64,000 bases of DNA from Bisporella sp. PMI_857 (GCA_021307315.1 JAJSPD010000006.1:620001-684000); one strand, 5' to 3'; counted from the first letter of the stretch, positions 24,501 to 37,227 are shown. Made by a program: numbers and translations. The notes: generated by a model from the letters alone, not told the origin.

Positions 24501-25307
24501 ATTAGCATATATTATAACGGGTGAAGATTTTTGAGTATTATAGAATGGTATTAGTACATTTCTCCGATCTTGCTGCCGCCTCATATTATTTATGTTCAAC
24601 TTAGGTATGTAGCTATTGATATGGACAGTACTAGAGAAAAGCTTCAGACTGTAGTGGCGAGGTTGTTCCTAATGTGTTTATGACGGATCCCAGACAGAGA
24701 AACATCAGGAAACAACATATAATGATTGGCTATATTTGAAACAAACAAGAAAGCAAAGGAGTCTATGCGACTATATCACGGCACATGAGCTCGAGGCTAT
24801 GACAGTATTATTCAAAGCATCCGCTTCCAACTTCAGTAAATCACCTCAGTGTTGTTAACCTAATTTTCGAGCTTTCGCGTGCTGTTAAGCTTCTTCTGTT
24901 CGCTCCTCCTAGCCTTCTCCTGATCGTTCCTTGGCTGATCCATGAATATTACCCGGAGCTGGCTTATGAAGTGAAGCCCCAAGAATGGCCATTCGATAGC
25001 CAGGGTATTCTCCTTAAAATTTCTAGTGGTAATATGGTAAACCATGGAGTTTTTTAGAAATTCCTGCATCTGGCCGATGTATCTATTGATTTTGCAGCAA
25101 ACTGGCTTAGGCTGTGTTGACAGTAGCCCGTACCCCTGACATGGTTTTCAGGAAAGTAATGCAGCAAACAAACCTGCGTGACAAATATCCCAATTCATGT
25201 TTTCCGACATGTTAAGTCTAATGCACGAGAAGCCACATGCTGGTGGGGTGGCTTCAATAAGACCCGAGGGCCTCCAGGTTGAAACTTTTGTTTCTGATGT
25301 AACGCAA
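24501..25307. other. Intergenic
   Basis: About 800 bp, AT-rich in the first half. A minus-strand open frame at 24860-25069 shows no domain. No gene is supported. Confidence 0.5.
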
Positions 25308-26371
25308 TCATTTGTTGCCAAAAAAGAAGTCATCGTCATATTCGGTCTGAGTGGCGTCTATGAACATATCGTCAAAGGCACTTTCATGTGCAGGCCCAGC
25401 TGCCTCCAGATCCATCAAGTCTCCTCCGGCCGTGGTGTCCAGACCAAACAAGTCATCCTGAATGTCTATAGAATTACTGTTTGTCTTTGCGGGCTCGTGG
25501 GACGTTTGTAGATCTGGCATGCTAAAATCCTGACTGGTGTTATTTCCGATAGAAAAGTCAAAGTCGGTGTGCTGGGTTTGTGAATTGTCGTGAGTATTAG
25601 TATCGTTGAAGAAGTCCATGTCAAAATTAAGATCTGCGTCAGCATTGTTATTCCCCGATAAGTCCCCAAAAAGGTCAATTGTCAAATCTGCGGAGTCTGT
25701 TCCGGCGGAAGGCTCATTACTCGGATCCGCACCAGCGACGCTCACTAGTTGACTACCAGACTCATCTTTGGCTTTGCCATTTGCGGAACTTGGTGGCGAT
25801 AGGCCTTGAAGTCCTCCTATGGCCCCCAACACTTCCGTGGTCACCTCATTGGAAGCAATCGGGGATGTCATTAGCGCTTCTGGTGCGACTCTCTCTTGTT
25901 TGAATGACAACTGAGACATTTCCTGATCATTACTAGTATCTTCCCTTGCTTGATCAATGTCGGCGATGTCATTGAGGTCTATTTCTTTGGATGGAGGGTT
26001 TTCGGCTGCAATCCGCTTTGCGCGAAGTTCTTCGAGATCTCGGGATAAGACAGACTTTGCACGAATCTGGGTCATTGTAAGTAAAGTGAAAAAACAAGAT
26101 GGTCAAAACCCTCACAATATCGGTTTCCAGGTCATCTAGCGCCTGATGGAAATGTTCAATGGCGGCTGGCATGGATGAGCGAAGTCTAGTGCTGGAAGGT
26201 TGTGGACGCCCGCGCTCCTTATTTGCGGCTCGAAGAGCTTTGCCAGTCTCAATAAGCTGCTGGTCTGTTAGCGGCCAAAAGCAGAAACACATACAAAGAG
26301 GTGCCACTTGCGATTGCGTTAATCATGCTTTGGAGGGTGTCCAGAGGTGGCTTTGGGCGATGTTGAGACAT
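25308..26371 (-). CDS. Acidic, Asn/Asp-rich nuclear-type protein, possibly a Mediator-subunit-like factor
   Basis: Start ATG at 26369-26371 (MSQHRPKPPLDTLQSM). A helical N-terminal region follows (LIETGKALRAAN, MPAAIEHFHQALDDLETDI). An intron at 26067-26115 (GTGAGG donor, CAG acceptor) joins to IRAKSVLSRDLEELRAKR, so the helices form a continuous coiled-coil-like stretch. The last 180 residues are low-complexity and acidic, with repeated hydrophobic-in-acid clusters (IDLFGDL, NFDMDFF, DDLFGLD) and the end EYDDDFFFGNK, like a transcriptional activation domain. A one-base break lies near 26280-26300 between the two N-terminal segments. The layout (short helical domain plus acidic tail) recalls fungal Mediator tail proteins such as Med2. 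That is inference; no diagnostic motif was seen. Confidence 0.6.
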
Positions 26372-28132
26372 GTTCGTGGAGAATGCAGCTATCCGGGACA
26401 CGATGAGTCTTTAGCATTCCTTCGTAAGATGAAGCTGCGCTTTGGTATCTACTTTAGGACTTATAATAGTATATGCTGTGCAGTGGTGTGGCTGATTAGA
26501 TTGGTGGTGATATACATTTGTGTACTCTGTACAGTGAGGTTAGCTAGTTGGGTGAGGTCACAGATGCTATGGGAAAAACAGGGGGGGTGCTGTAGGGCTA
26601 ACTAGCCTTGCCTTGTCTTCCCGGCATGCAGTGGTTGCAGTCTAAATTTATTTTAGTGAGGTTCAGACCAATATTTTAAGCTTTGAACACCTACCAGCAT
26701 GTATCTGAAGCTGCAAAGTTGCGATTTAACTGATATCCCAAGGCGCATGAAAGCGTATTAGGTATGATTATCGGTACATCATATTTTCTGCGATTGGTAC
26801 ATGTACATCTTGCTCTTAGTTGAGACCTTATCCCATGGCCACCTGCATGTTTTGAGCCTCGTCTAGAGTCATTTTCGCTTGTGGAGATGGGATGAACTTT
26901 GCCTGTAGCACATGAGACATATCACTCTAATTGACGCCCCTAGGAGAGGCATGGATGCCATGCCGTGTGAATTCCTCATCGTTGACTTTATGCGCAAGCT
27001 TCAGGAGTATCAGTTGTTACAGTTGGTGTAGGATGTGGTTTATGATATTTACTCATTTTGGACTGTATACCGTATTGTTTGTCTAGTCTTCGCGTTGTTC
27101 GTTTTCATGCCCTGGATCTTTGACATTCTTTTATTATATATATATCTAAAACTAATGGTCAAACATCTGGGCGTGTACCGTACCATACAGTGCAGTACAT
27201 ACATAGCTAACCTACCTACATACATTCATACATATGGGGTGCGTACTGCATGGACGCCAAGATTCATATCTCCATGGTACGTCCACCTGTTTTTCATATG
27301 CCCCTCCTTACTCATTTCAATATCCGTACATACTCTGGATCCTTGATCCAGCTGTTGAACTGAGGGGTATCCATCACAATCATCCTCTATTGCTCCTAAT
27401 CAATTACATCTTGCCCCGTGATTCACATATTCCTTTTGCAGGATTCGTGACTGGACTGGGTTTGTTCCCTACAGTAGGGCCGCTCAGGGTTGTGTTGGGC
27501 TGCAGCCGGGGGACCTGGTTCTTCATTAGCGCCGCTTAGTGTTCCTTTCTGCTCTGCAATCTTCCTTCTCCACCTTTGTTGCTTACCTAGAAGAAGAAGA
27601 AGCAGAAGAAGCAGAAGAACATCACATCACTTCCACGGCTTTTCTCATCGCCTGGCGTCTGGAATCTTGAGTGGCATTTCCCTCTTCTTCCTCTCGTCAT
27701 TTTTCGCGTTCCTTTCTTCCCTTCTATCAGTCATCGTCATCATCATCGTCGTCGTCTATCGTCTTTACTTTCCGTCTTCTCGCGATCGCAGAGTTCATAC
27801 AAGTCTTAGTTCGATAGCAAGCTATCACTACCTCTTTACAATCACCAGCGCGAATTTCCATTCGCTCTGGCGACTCATATACCCTTTCTTCGAAAACACT
27901 GTTTCCTCGATTAAACGCGCGCTCTTTGTCCTTCGAGTCGCACCAAGATTCCTACCTTGGTGCAAACAAATAGAGCTCAGCGTTCTTGTTCCTTCAGTGT
28001 TCTCTTGGTCTTCGCACGATTCCATCAGCGCTTTCCTTGGAATCTGAAGCTTCTTGCTTAATATCTCGAGTACGATAGTCTCTCTGCACCTCTTAGAAAC
28101 GACATCGCATCAGTCTACAACGAGTTTTCGAC
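26372..28132. other. Long divergent promoter and pyrimidine-rich leader
   Basis: About 1.76 kb between two genes transcribed away from each other. From about 27500 to 28130 the plus strand is rich in CTTC/TCTT, typical of a long fungal promoter and 5' leader. It carries a GAA/GCA tract at 27590-27619. The open frames here are low-complexity Ser/Leu/Arg and not considered genes. Confidence 0.5.
27590..27619 (+). repeat. GAA/GCA microsatellite
   Basis: A run of AGAAGAAGAAGAAGCAGAAG type, 30 bp, in the leader of the Pub1-like gene about 515 bp before its ATG. Interrupted trinucleotide repeats of this kind change length easily. Confidence 0.7.
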
Positions 28133-29990
28133 ATGGCAGATAACGGTCCCCCTCCTTCGAGTGCCCAGCTCCCGCCCCCCGCCGCAGGCATCTGCAGGTG
28201 CACCAGGCTAGAAAATGGCCACAATGGAAACCCTCACATGCCTCCTCCACCTTCTTCCTCCGGTCATCTTCCCCAGAACACGAACCGATTCCTACTGCCA
28301 TTACATCGCCCATGGGAGAAAATTCGGGGTTCTGTCACCAGATAGTGCTGGGGCTTCGTCCGACGTGCTGCTCCTAGCCTAACAAGCGAGCTCTATACGT
28401 TGGAGGTTTGGATCCAAGAGTGACTGAAGATGTCCTTCGTCAAATCTTCGAGACAAACTGGTCATGTCCAGAACGTAAAAATCATTCCTGACAAGAATGT
28501 AGGTGCCGTCAGTATTATCTCTTTATCTTTGTCAAATCTTCTTGAGAACTCCAGCCTCGCTGTGTCAAATCCTCTATGAATGAGATTTCACAAGTTTTCA
28601 GCTTCAACCTGATTTCAAGAAAATTCACCATGGGAGTTTTTGACTTCAGCTACAAGGATCTCCATATTGAGACCAAAACTTAACCCCTTCAAATTACAGC
28701 CTGCTAATCGCGGTCTAGTTTCAGTCGAAGGGATTTAATTACGGTTTTGTCGAATACGACGATCCAGGGGCAGCAGAGCGCGCAATGCAGACTCTAAACG
28801 GCAGACGTCCATCAGGCGGTAAGTAGCCGGAAGTTATTAGAAAGTATCCAAGATGCTTACAATATGCTAGGAAATCCGTGTCAACTGGGCATACCAATCA
28901 AACACCGCCAACAAGGAGGACACATCCAACCACTTTCATATATTTGTGGGAGATCTATCCAACGAAGTCAATGATGAGGTTCTTCTCCAAGCATTCTCGG
29001 CTTTTGGCTCCGTGTCTGAAGCTCGCGTGATGTGGGACATGAAGACTGGCCGATCGAGGATATGGATTTGTCGCTTTCAGAGAGCGTCAAGACGCTGAAA
29101 AAGCTCTCAGCTCAATGGATGGGGAGTGGCTCGGATCTCGTGCGATTCGCTGTAATTGGGCAAATCAGAAGGGGCAGCCCTCAATATCTCAGCAGCAAGC
29201 TATGTCTGCGATGGGGATGACTCCTACGACTCCTTTCGGACATCATCACTTCCCTACTCACGGTGTACAAAGCTACGATATGATTGTTCAACAACTCCAG
29301 CCTGGCAAACAACCTGTTACGTAGGCAATCTCACCCCATACACGACTCAGAATGACTGGTACCGCTCTTCCAGAACTTTGGATATGTTGTTGAACCCGCT
29401 TCCAAGCTGATCGAGGTTTTGCATTTGTTAAGATGGATACACACGAGAATGCAGCAATGGCAATCTGTCAACTCAGTGGGTACAACGTTAACGGTCGCCC
29501 TCTCAAGTGCAGTGTAAGTCCCCCAGCCTTTTCACTTGTGTGCAGGTCACTAATATCATTTTAGGGTAAGGACAAAGCGCCAAATGCAGATGGAACGAGC
29601 GGCGTTGGCATAGGCTACAGCCCTGCAGCTGGTGGTGCAACTCCTGGTGGATACGCAGGAACTCCATCCGCTTATTTCCCTCAATATGGTGGTATGCCTC
29701 AACAACAGGACCTCAATCAGCCGGACCGATGGCTAACCAGCAGTCTCCAGCCAATTTCCAGGTCAACAAGGTGGTTATGGTGGTCCTCCAGCTCAGTCTC
29801 CTGGCCAATACCCTAACCAAGCAGATGGTTATGGAGGTCCTGCCAGTGCTGGCGGTTATGGTCGTGGTGCTCAGCAACCTCCGAATGCTCAATGGAGTGC
29901 TCCGGCAACTCAAAACTATCAGAACGGCTTCGGCGGCTACAGGGGTAATGAGTACCTACTTACGAGTTCTTTTAGCAGCTGCGATAAAAT
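28133..29990 (+). CDS. pub1: Three-RRM poly(U)/poly(A)-binding protein, Pub1/TIA-1 family
   Basis: RNA-binding protein of nucleus, cytoplasm and stress granules that regulates mRNA stability. The ATG at 28133 starts a Pro-rich arm ([16 protein letters not shown]). RRM1 runs from [16 protein letters not shown] (about 28390) through VKIIPDKN, an intron (about 28498-28722), and [14 protein letters not shown]2 has [13 protein letters not shown] (about 28940) and the RNP1 core at about 29050. RRM3 has [15 protein letters not shown] (about 29320) and [15 protein letters not shown], with an intron at about 29514-29564. The tail is Gly/Gln/Tyr/Pro-rich ([26 protein letters not shown]). At least seven one-base breaks occur (for example 28207, 28340, 28460, 29055, 29290, 29365, 29720-29760), each in conserved sequence that continues in another frame. 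The 3' end was not resolved precisely. Confidence 0.85.
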
Positions 29991-30847
29991 TTGCGATCTT
30001 TTCGTGGAATGGGATATGAACTCTGGGACGATATTTTCTTAGTTTCTGCATAGCATTTCCATGATTGGTAACGGCTAGGCCGTGCAGCTTGTATTTCCGC
30101 ATAGGGCTTTTTCATTAAGACCTCCATTCTTTTTCATGTTTCGTGTTTCGTAGGTTGGATAGGTGATCTGCGTCGACCAAAAGTTGTTTATTTCCTTAGG
30201 TTATCCGTCGACTTTTGGGGGTTTCTACTTCGGCATTTGATTGTAGCCCGCCTCTCCTTAGCCCTCTCTTCGTCTCATGACTTCACGAATCTACTATAGC
30301 GACCATACCCACCGTTCATATTGTGTTGTGCCGTAGAATTGCTCGGCCATCATGTTTGTCGTTAATCAAGCTGGCGAGATAGTTACATAAGAACATAGTC
30401 CGAGAAGATCATAATGGCCATAGGTCGATGTATGATACAGTCTAAACTCACATAATAACTGCGTCATATCGTAAAAGAATCTAGCATATCTGTCATCTTA
30501 CCCCCATATTGCCATATATTAACTGCCCTACTGCCCAAACAGAAATGAACTGAGCATTGATTTGAAAGAAGGCAAAGCGTCAGGATGCTAATTGCAACCT
30601 TGCGATCGTCCCTAGACAATTAAAATGAACTGCGCCTGTAGATCAAGACTCGAAGCCGTGCGCCTGATGCCCGATTGCAGGGTGTCGCGTCGCGATCGTG
30701 TTTCCAAGAAAACCGTATCACGTGAATACAAGGCAGGCTACGCGCCTCCTGAGTCGCGATTGCCTGCGCAAACGATAGGCTCGGCAACACAAAGGCTTCC
30801 CTCCCTCACTTACATCATCTGCACACGGAATCAATTCCTACGAGTGT
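29991..30847. other. Intergenic
   Basis: 3' flank of the Pub1-like gene and promoter of pif1. A TCACGTGA site lies at 30718-30725. No gene was recognised. Confidence 0.5.
30718..30725. promoter_or_regulatory. TCACGTGA palindrome upstream of pif1
   Basis: A perfect 8-bp palindrome matching the Cbf1/CDEI-type core (TCACGTG), 130 bp before the upstream ATG and 283 bp before the second ATG of pif1. Function is inferred from sequence only. Confidence 0.35.
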
Positions 30848-33711
30848 ATGCCGGCTGGTCTGACACGCTTTCCAGCTTTCTCTCTTGCAAATCGAGGACT
30901 GCTTGCGGGGTGCTGGAAAGCTCGAACCCGACTCTTCTACCCTCAAACAAAAATTGAGCTCTCCTCACGCCTCCACCTGTACTCCTCAATTGCGGACGCG
31001 ATGCTAGGTAGAGCAGTAGAGAGAAATCCTGCACCTCCTCCGAAGAACAGGAGTGACCTTGCGAAGCAGTTATTCCCTTCCAGCAGTCCATCGCAGAATG
31101 GAAATATAGAGGACGGATTCAAAAACGCAAACGCTCGACGCTCTATTGGTGGATTCGTTGGGGCTACCAATTTTCTGAGTAATCCTCTAAATACGAAATC
31201 CCGAACATCACGGCGTATACAAAGGCAGGACTTAAGACTAAATCCCCCAGTATCGCTTCTGCAGCATCGTCTATGGGATCGAACAATCGCTCTAACTCAT
31301 TATTTAGCAGAGCGGACTCCTTCCAGGATTCGCGGGAGACGTTTATGCCGGCCTCGAAGCAATCTAATATTCAAGAATGCAGTCAAGCTGTTGTAGGTTT
31401 TGACGAGAACGACTTTGACTCTGGATCGGATCTGGAGTTGGACTATGAGCTGCCTGGAATGATGGCAGCGCCACCCAAACCACCCTCTCAGAAGCTACCT
31501 ACGATCAATTCCCGACCCCAAATTTCATCTTCAGCCCAACTACAAAGCTCCCAGAACCCTTCCGGCAAGAACCCTTCCAGTGGCGCCATACCATGGTCAT
31601 CCTCACCACCTTCACACTATGATCCTCCGTCACGCCAGCGAGTGCCTCTTCCGCAAGATCTTAAACCTGAGCCACGCGAGAAAAAGCGAAGAAACTTGCC
31701 ATGGGCTCAAAAAAGAGCAGAAGTAGACGAGATTGCGGAAAGACAGGCTGATGCCGCTGAACTTATGGCATCGAAAGCAACATCATCGTCACAAGTAAGA
31801 TGTTTTAAGTGTAAGACGGACCATTTAATGAACGAATGCCCAGAGCCAGGCAAAGCTGGGAAGAAATGGGAACACAACCCAGGAGGTGCTATGACGGAAA
31901 AGAAGATGCCTTGGAATAATACATTCGATGCTGTAAAGGCCGAGAGGAAACTGTATAAAGATAAGCATAGGTTCATCAAAAGAAGAATTGATGAGGATCA
32001 GGTGGCAGCAATGGAGCAACATAAGCGTAGGAGGGTTGCTATGTCGCCAATATCACTTAGTGACGAGCAGAAACAAGTTCAGGACCTCGTGATTAATGAA
32101 TCAAAAAGTGTCTTTTTCACAGGCTCTGCAGGAACCGGAAAGTCTGTTCTAATGAGATCAATAATTCAAGAGTTGCGGAAGAAGTATGTTCGAGAGCCTG
32201 ATCGTGTCGCAGTCACGGCCTCAACTGGCCTGGCTGCTTGCAATATTGGAGGTGTAACTCTCCACAGTTTTGGAGGCATTGGTCTGGGTAAAGAGGATGT
32301 TACTGCCCTTGTCAAAAAGATTAAAAGAAATCCCAAGGCTAAAAACCGGTGGATTAAGACCAAAGTCTTAATTATTGACGAGATCTCTATGGTGGATGGT
32401 GATCTCTTTGATAAGCTGGAGGGAATAGCAAGAGCGATGCGAAATAATGGTCGCCCTTTTGGTGGGATACAGCTAGTGATTACAGGTGACTTCTTCCAGC
32501 TGCCACCCGTTCCGGACTATGACAACAAAGCCAGAGGAGTAAAGTTCGCATTTGATGCTGGAACCTGGAATGCCGCCATTCATCATACGATTGGACTTAC
32601 AGAAGTATTTCGTCAAAAGGATCCTGGTAAATTTCAGTCTCTCCCTTTTTAGCTTACTACTAATTTGACTTTAGTGTTTGCGAATATGTTAAATGAGATG
32701 CGGTTGGGCAAGATTACAGATGAGACAGTTCGAGCTTTCAAGAAGTTGAATAGAGAATTAGTATTTGAGGATGGCTTGAACACAACAGAACTGTGAGCCT
32801 ATATTGCTTTTGCTGGGTTGCATGTTTACTAACTCCCGGTCAGATTTCCTACCAGAAATGAGGTAGACAATGCGAATGCTCGCCAGATGCGGAGCATCGT
32901 GGGTAAATCTCATGTGTTCGAGGCCATTGACTCGGGTGCAATTACTGATGAGGTAATACGTGATAAATTACTTGCTAACATGATGGCGCCAAAACTCCTC
33001 GAGGTTAAGAAAGGTGCGCAAGTCATGCTAATTAAGAACATGGACGATAATCTGGTCAATGGTTCTTTAGGCATAGTCGTTAGCTTCATGAGCGAAGCAA
33101 CATTTGACATTTACACCGTGCATCCAGAGATCTTAGATTACGACCCAGAAAACGACCAGGATGTCGACGAAGAGGTGCTTCAGATGCGAGCTAGGTTAAA
33201 GGCACAGAGAAACGGGACTCTCCCCGATACTGGCAAGCTGTTTCCGCTCGTTCGGTTTTCTCTGGCCGACGGAACCAGTAGAGATATCCTTATTCAACCG
33301 GAGGAGTGGAAGGTTGAATTGCCTAATGGAGAGGTACAGGCACAGCGCACACAACTGCCACTCATCCTTGCATGGGCACTCTCCATACATAAAGCTCAAG
33401 GTCAAACTCTAGAAAGGGTCAAGATTGACTTGAAGAAGATCTTTGAAAAAGGTCAAGCTTATGTTGCCCTCAGTCGAGCTACAAGCCAAGCTGGTCTTGT
33501 GGTTTATAATTTTGAGAAGTCAAAGGTCATGGCCCATCCTCGAGTTGCCGAATTCTATAATAGCCTATACAGTGTGAACAAGGCATTGGAACATCCGAAG
33601 GTGACAGTTCCACCAAAGCATGTCGCAAATTCTGGCCAGCCTCGGAAGCCTGTCCCTGCGAAGACGACCAATTTTGATGAAGAACAGGCAATCATGCTTG
33701 CGTATGGATAG
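30848..33711 (+). CDS. pif1: Pif1-family 5'-3' DNA helicase
   Basis: ATP-dependent 5'-3' helicase acting on telomeres, G-quadruplexes and mitochondrial DNA. Two in-frame ATGs exist. The one at 30848 adds 51 residues rich in Arg/Leu/Ser/Ala with few acids, like a mitochondrial presequence; the one at 31001 starts [14 protein letters not shown]. After a Ser/Pro-rich arm comes a CCHC-like knuckle [13 protein letters not shown] (31801-31839), then the helicase core. Visible motifs are Walker [14 protein letters not shown] (32122), ASTGLAA, Walker [13 protein letters not shown] (32368), GDFFQLPPV (32487), LTEVFRQ, and the late motifs [15 protein letters not shown] (33376) and [10 protein letters not shown] (33460). 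Introns are 32627-32674 and 32793-32843, phases consistent. One frame break lies near 31185-31195 in the poorly conserved arm; the helicase core is intact. Confidence 0.93.
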
Positions 33712-34530
33712 TTGTATTCCGAAGCGTTTCGCCTGCATCTTGGTGGAGTACATAGGGCTCTGGAATTACTTGGCGTAAGGGGTTGCTCAACGCTTATTCG
33801 GCGTGTGTTCTTAATCCTATGGTAGAGACGCACTGACACTAGAGGAATAAGTGCCATTTCGATGTACTTCTTGGGCATGGAGGATATGAGAGTCATAATA
33901 GGGTTAGGAAATTGGCTACGATGGCCAGTATAGAGATATTATAGCAATGAGTACAGATATTCAAGTATGCAATGATACGACTTTGTAGGATTGTGAATCC
34001 AGAAGACATTCAGTCCTGAAATCGCTGGTCAAATGATAGATCTAGATATGGAAGACTACCGTCAGTCTATTCAATAGGCCTCGGAGTTTCTAAGTTGTCA
34101 ACGTGTGTTTCGAAAAACATGTATGTAGTATGTCTCGTTTGTCCTTTAAGGGATAGGATAGGTATATGTGAATCATGGACTGTTTGTACCCCTGATATCA
34201 CCTTACTAAGCGAGCGCAGATCCTGCAGGGATTAGCCAAAGAAAGTGACCTCCAACGTAGCTTCCTGCACATATTCAAAATAGCCCAGCCTGAGCACTTC
34301 CTCGATTTCTCTTTCTTTTGGTTCATAGGAGTTTTACGCAGGTCAATTCGTCCTAGCCACATACCCTGAGCAACGTCCACGCTTCCATTGCATAAATTGC
34401 TCATACTTTCATATTTTTATATCTTGTTGGGAATTGTATCTGCGACCTGCTTCCATCTTGAGCCCGAGGCTTATAAAACCTGCGAACCTGGGACCATATT
34501 CTTCGTCCTGAGTTAAGCTCACGAGTCACG
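33712..34530. other. Intergenic
   Basis: About 820 bp between pif1 and edc3 in the same orientation. It holds the terminator of one and promoter of the other. No gene was recognised. Confidence 0.5.
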
Positions 34531-36861
34531 ATGTCGAATCAGTTTATCGGATTGACGATGCTGGTTACGCTGCACTCTCCAGTCGGCGCCCAGTTGAGGG
34601 GCATCGTCAGTAGTTTAGAGCCTGGAAAGAGCTTGACCCTGCGAGATGGTAAGAGAGTTTGCCGTGACTGAAAGGAACTATTACTAACGGTGCTTCTCAG
34701 TCACTGCCCCCGCGAGTGGTCGGTACTTTCCGCAGTATACGATTCAAGCTACAGAGATTGCAGAATTAGTGGAGGCGCAAAATGAGAATGTTCATATCAA
34801 GGGAGTGCCTCCAGCACCGATCCCAGCGCCGCAGCCCAAAAGATTCGAAGATCCTGCTATTCTCAGCGTGGGACGCAGACCCACACCGGGATCTCGAAAC
34901 TTATCCAATCCATCACAATGGAACTCTACTTCTATGGAAAGGGTAGATTCTTCACGAACAGTTACGAGTAGAGATGATAGGGTTCTCAAAGATATCACAC
35001 CAGTTGCATCTCTAGCAGAACCACTGGAAGATTTACATATTGCGGAAGTAGAGGCAGCGAGCGTGCCAGAAACGGTCATTCTAAGCGAGCTTGAGGCAGA
35101 TGCAGAAGCAGAAATTTCAGCACCGCCGCCACTAGAAACCAAATCAGCGGGGAAAAGATCTCGCCGACGAAAGGTCCCAAGTATATCACACGAGGCGGAA
35201 TCCATACCAGGGAAGGTAGGCAGGCGAGAGGCAGCAAGGCATACTATTCGATCACAAGGGCCCAACCAGAAAACTCCACAAGCCGATGACCTGTTAGCGG
35301 ATCCTACCGTCACGCTGGCCAAAGCAAAACAAAACGAAAGCAAACGTAATCAGCAGTCCACCGGACGATCGAAGGGCTGGAGGCAGACGCCATTGCTTGA
35401 GCCAAACCCTTCTTTTCAACCTTTTGCAACCCTGAAGAAATCAAGAAAGAAAGGGCGCAATGGACAAGCAGATGAGAATGGCTGGGGAACGGAAGATGCG
35501 ACCGATGTGCAAGAAATGGGCGACTTCGATTTTGCTGGCAGTCTGGCGAAGTTCGACAAGCATTCTGTGTTCACACAAATTCAAGCAGAGGATGGAACGG
35601 CTGATGAAGATCGATTGGTGTCTCATAATAGATTGGCACGCCCACGACCTGGGACCGCTGGTGGGAAGAACTTGCATTACACAGAGAATGTACTAGATAG
35701 TCCTACGACAACGCCGAGGATACAACCTGATGACTGGAAGAGTGATGCAGATGATAGTATGCTAGAAGAACGTATAAGCCAGCGGGACACTGGAAGTGGT
35801 AGGGCTTCTCGAAGAGCTGATAGTAAACTGGCTACAAAAAGAAATCCTTCTCGGAAAGGAAGCGCCACAGCCAATGCCGCTCCTGCCGCGCCTGCACGCA
35901 CTCTTTCTGTTAGTATTACCCGTTTTAATTCCCACTTGTTGGACTCAAATGCTAACTAATTCAGGCTCCTGCCGCGGCGAGCAGATCTGCTTTCTTTCTT
36001 GTCCCCTCTAACCAACGTTGTGAGCCCATTTCTGCTTTGCAAATGCTCAATCTAGAAACGATTGCCGACAATGACCTTGGCCTAACCGAAGATATGATGG
36101 CCGAGAATGCTGGGCGGGGTATTGCTGAAGTCGCTCTGTCTGCTGTCAGCGGAGGCGCACGTGGCCTTACTCAAGGGAAAAGCAGCATCATTCCGACAGT
36201 AGTAATTTTTGCAGGTAACAATAAGAGTGGTCTTCGATCTGTGGCTGCCGCACGACATCTTCGAAATCATGGACTTAATGTCGTTGTGTGTGTTCTTGGC
36301 TTGGAGCGCGAATCAGAATTCCTAGCTGGCTTACGACGGCAATTGAAAGTTTTCCGAAGCTTTGGTGGCAAGCTCGTGAACAAGGCCGAGCTCTTGGAAT
36401 ACGTTACCTCACTGAATGCGCCAATCGAACTCATTATCGATGGTTTGCTGGGCCTGACCATATCTTTCGAGGAATTAAGAACTGGCGATCAGGCGACGGC
36501 TTACGAGCTCATTGAATTTGCAAATCGAAGCAAGGCTGCCGTGCTGGCTATCGATGTTCCTACGGGTATCGATCCTACAACTGGCAAAGTTAACATCATT
36601 GATGGGAGGCAGCTCTACTTGCATGCCAAATATGTTGTGTGCATGGGTGCCCCAAAGAAGGGTCTCCTGGAAGCGATGGCCCTCGGTGAAGGCGCGGTGC
36701 ATGGAAATGGCATTGGAAGTGGTAATGAATGGCAACTCTTCGTTGCAGATGTAGGACTCGGAGCAGCGGTTTGGAAGAAGTCGGGAACCAGGCTTCGACA
36801 TGGTGTCGAGTTTGACGGAAGCTGGGTTCTTGGAATGAGATTCCAAGGAAATGCAGAATAG
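34531..36861 (+). CDS. edc3: Enhancer of mRNA decapping 3 (Edc3)
   Basis: P-body scaffold that binds Dcp2 and the helicase Dhh1 and stimulates mRNA decapping. Exon 1 (34531-34648) starts the divergent LSm domain (MSNQFIGLTMLVTLHSP, GAQLRGIVSSLEPG). The intron 34649-34700 has a TTACTAAC branch-site-like sequence. Exon 2 (34701-35908) completes LSm, crosses a long charged linker with a basic patch (KRSRRRKVP), and carries the FDF motif (MGDFDFAGSLAKFDK, about 35518). Intron 35909-35964 is also phase-consistent. Exon 3 (35965-36861) is the C-terminal YjeF_N Rossmann-like domain (LTEDMMAENAGRGIAE, VVIFAGNNKSGLRSV, LIIDGLLG, VLAIDVPTGIDPTTG), used for dimerisation. The three exons sum to 2223 bases, 740 residues, with no break, making it a good quality control for the window. 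Confidence 0.96.
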
Positions 36862-37227
36862 GTACTGCCTCTAGAAGGATGGAGTTCTATGTCAAGGGGT
36901 CATTATTACTACGGACATTGGTGGTTTAGCGCGGCGTTGGTGGAAGGATAGGGGCTTCTTGGCAGATACAAATATCTGGTAGTCAAAACATGCTTGCGGC
37001 TCTCAAAGCTCTCATATTTAGCCTCAACACAATAAATTATATTCCGTTATAACTTACCTTGGCGTGTTTATGGTGCCTCGTGATAATTCCATTATTTCTG
37101 ACATAATTTTGATGGGATTCTGCTTGTCAAAAAGTCTACATACAATGAGTACCAATATCATCACTAAGGAAGCTCCTGAAATTCTCCTAATTGACATGAT
37201 CAATTTTCCTTGGTATTCTTTCCCTCC
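36862..37227. other. Intergenic between convergent genes
   Basis: 366 bp between convergent edc3 and the P450 gene. It serves as the 3' flank of both. Nothing else was seen. Confidence 0.5.

Noticed and set aside
28133..29990. Pub1-like gene as a pseudogene
   Set aside because: Breaks are all one-base steps in otherwise fully conserved RRM sequence with intact introns; a real pseudogene would also show substitutions in RNP motifs. Assembly error is more likely.
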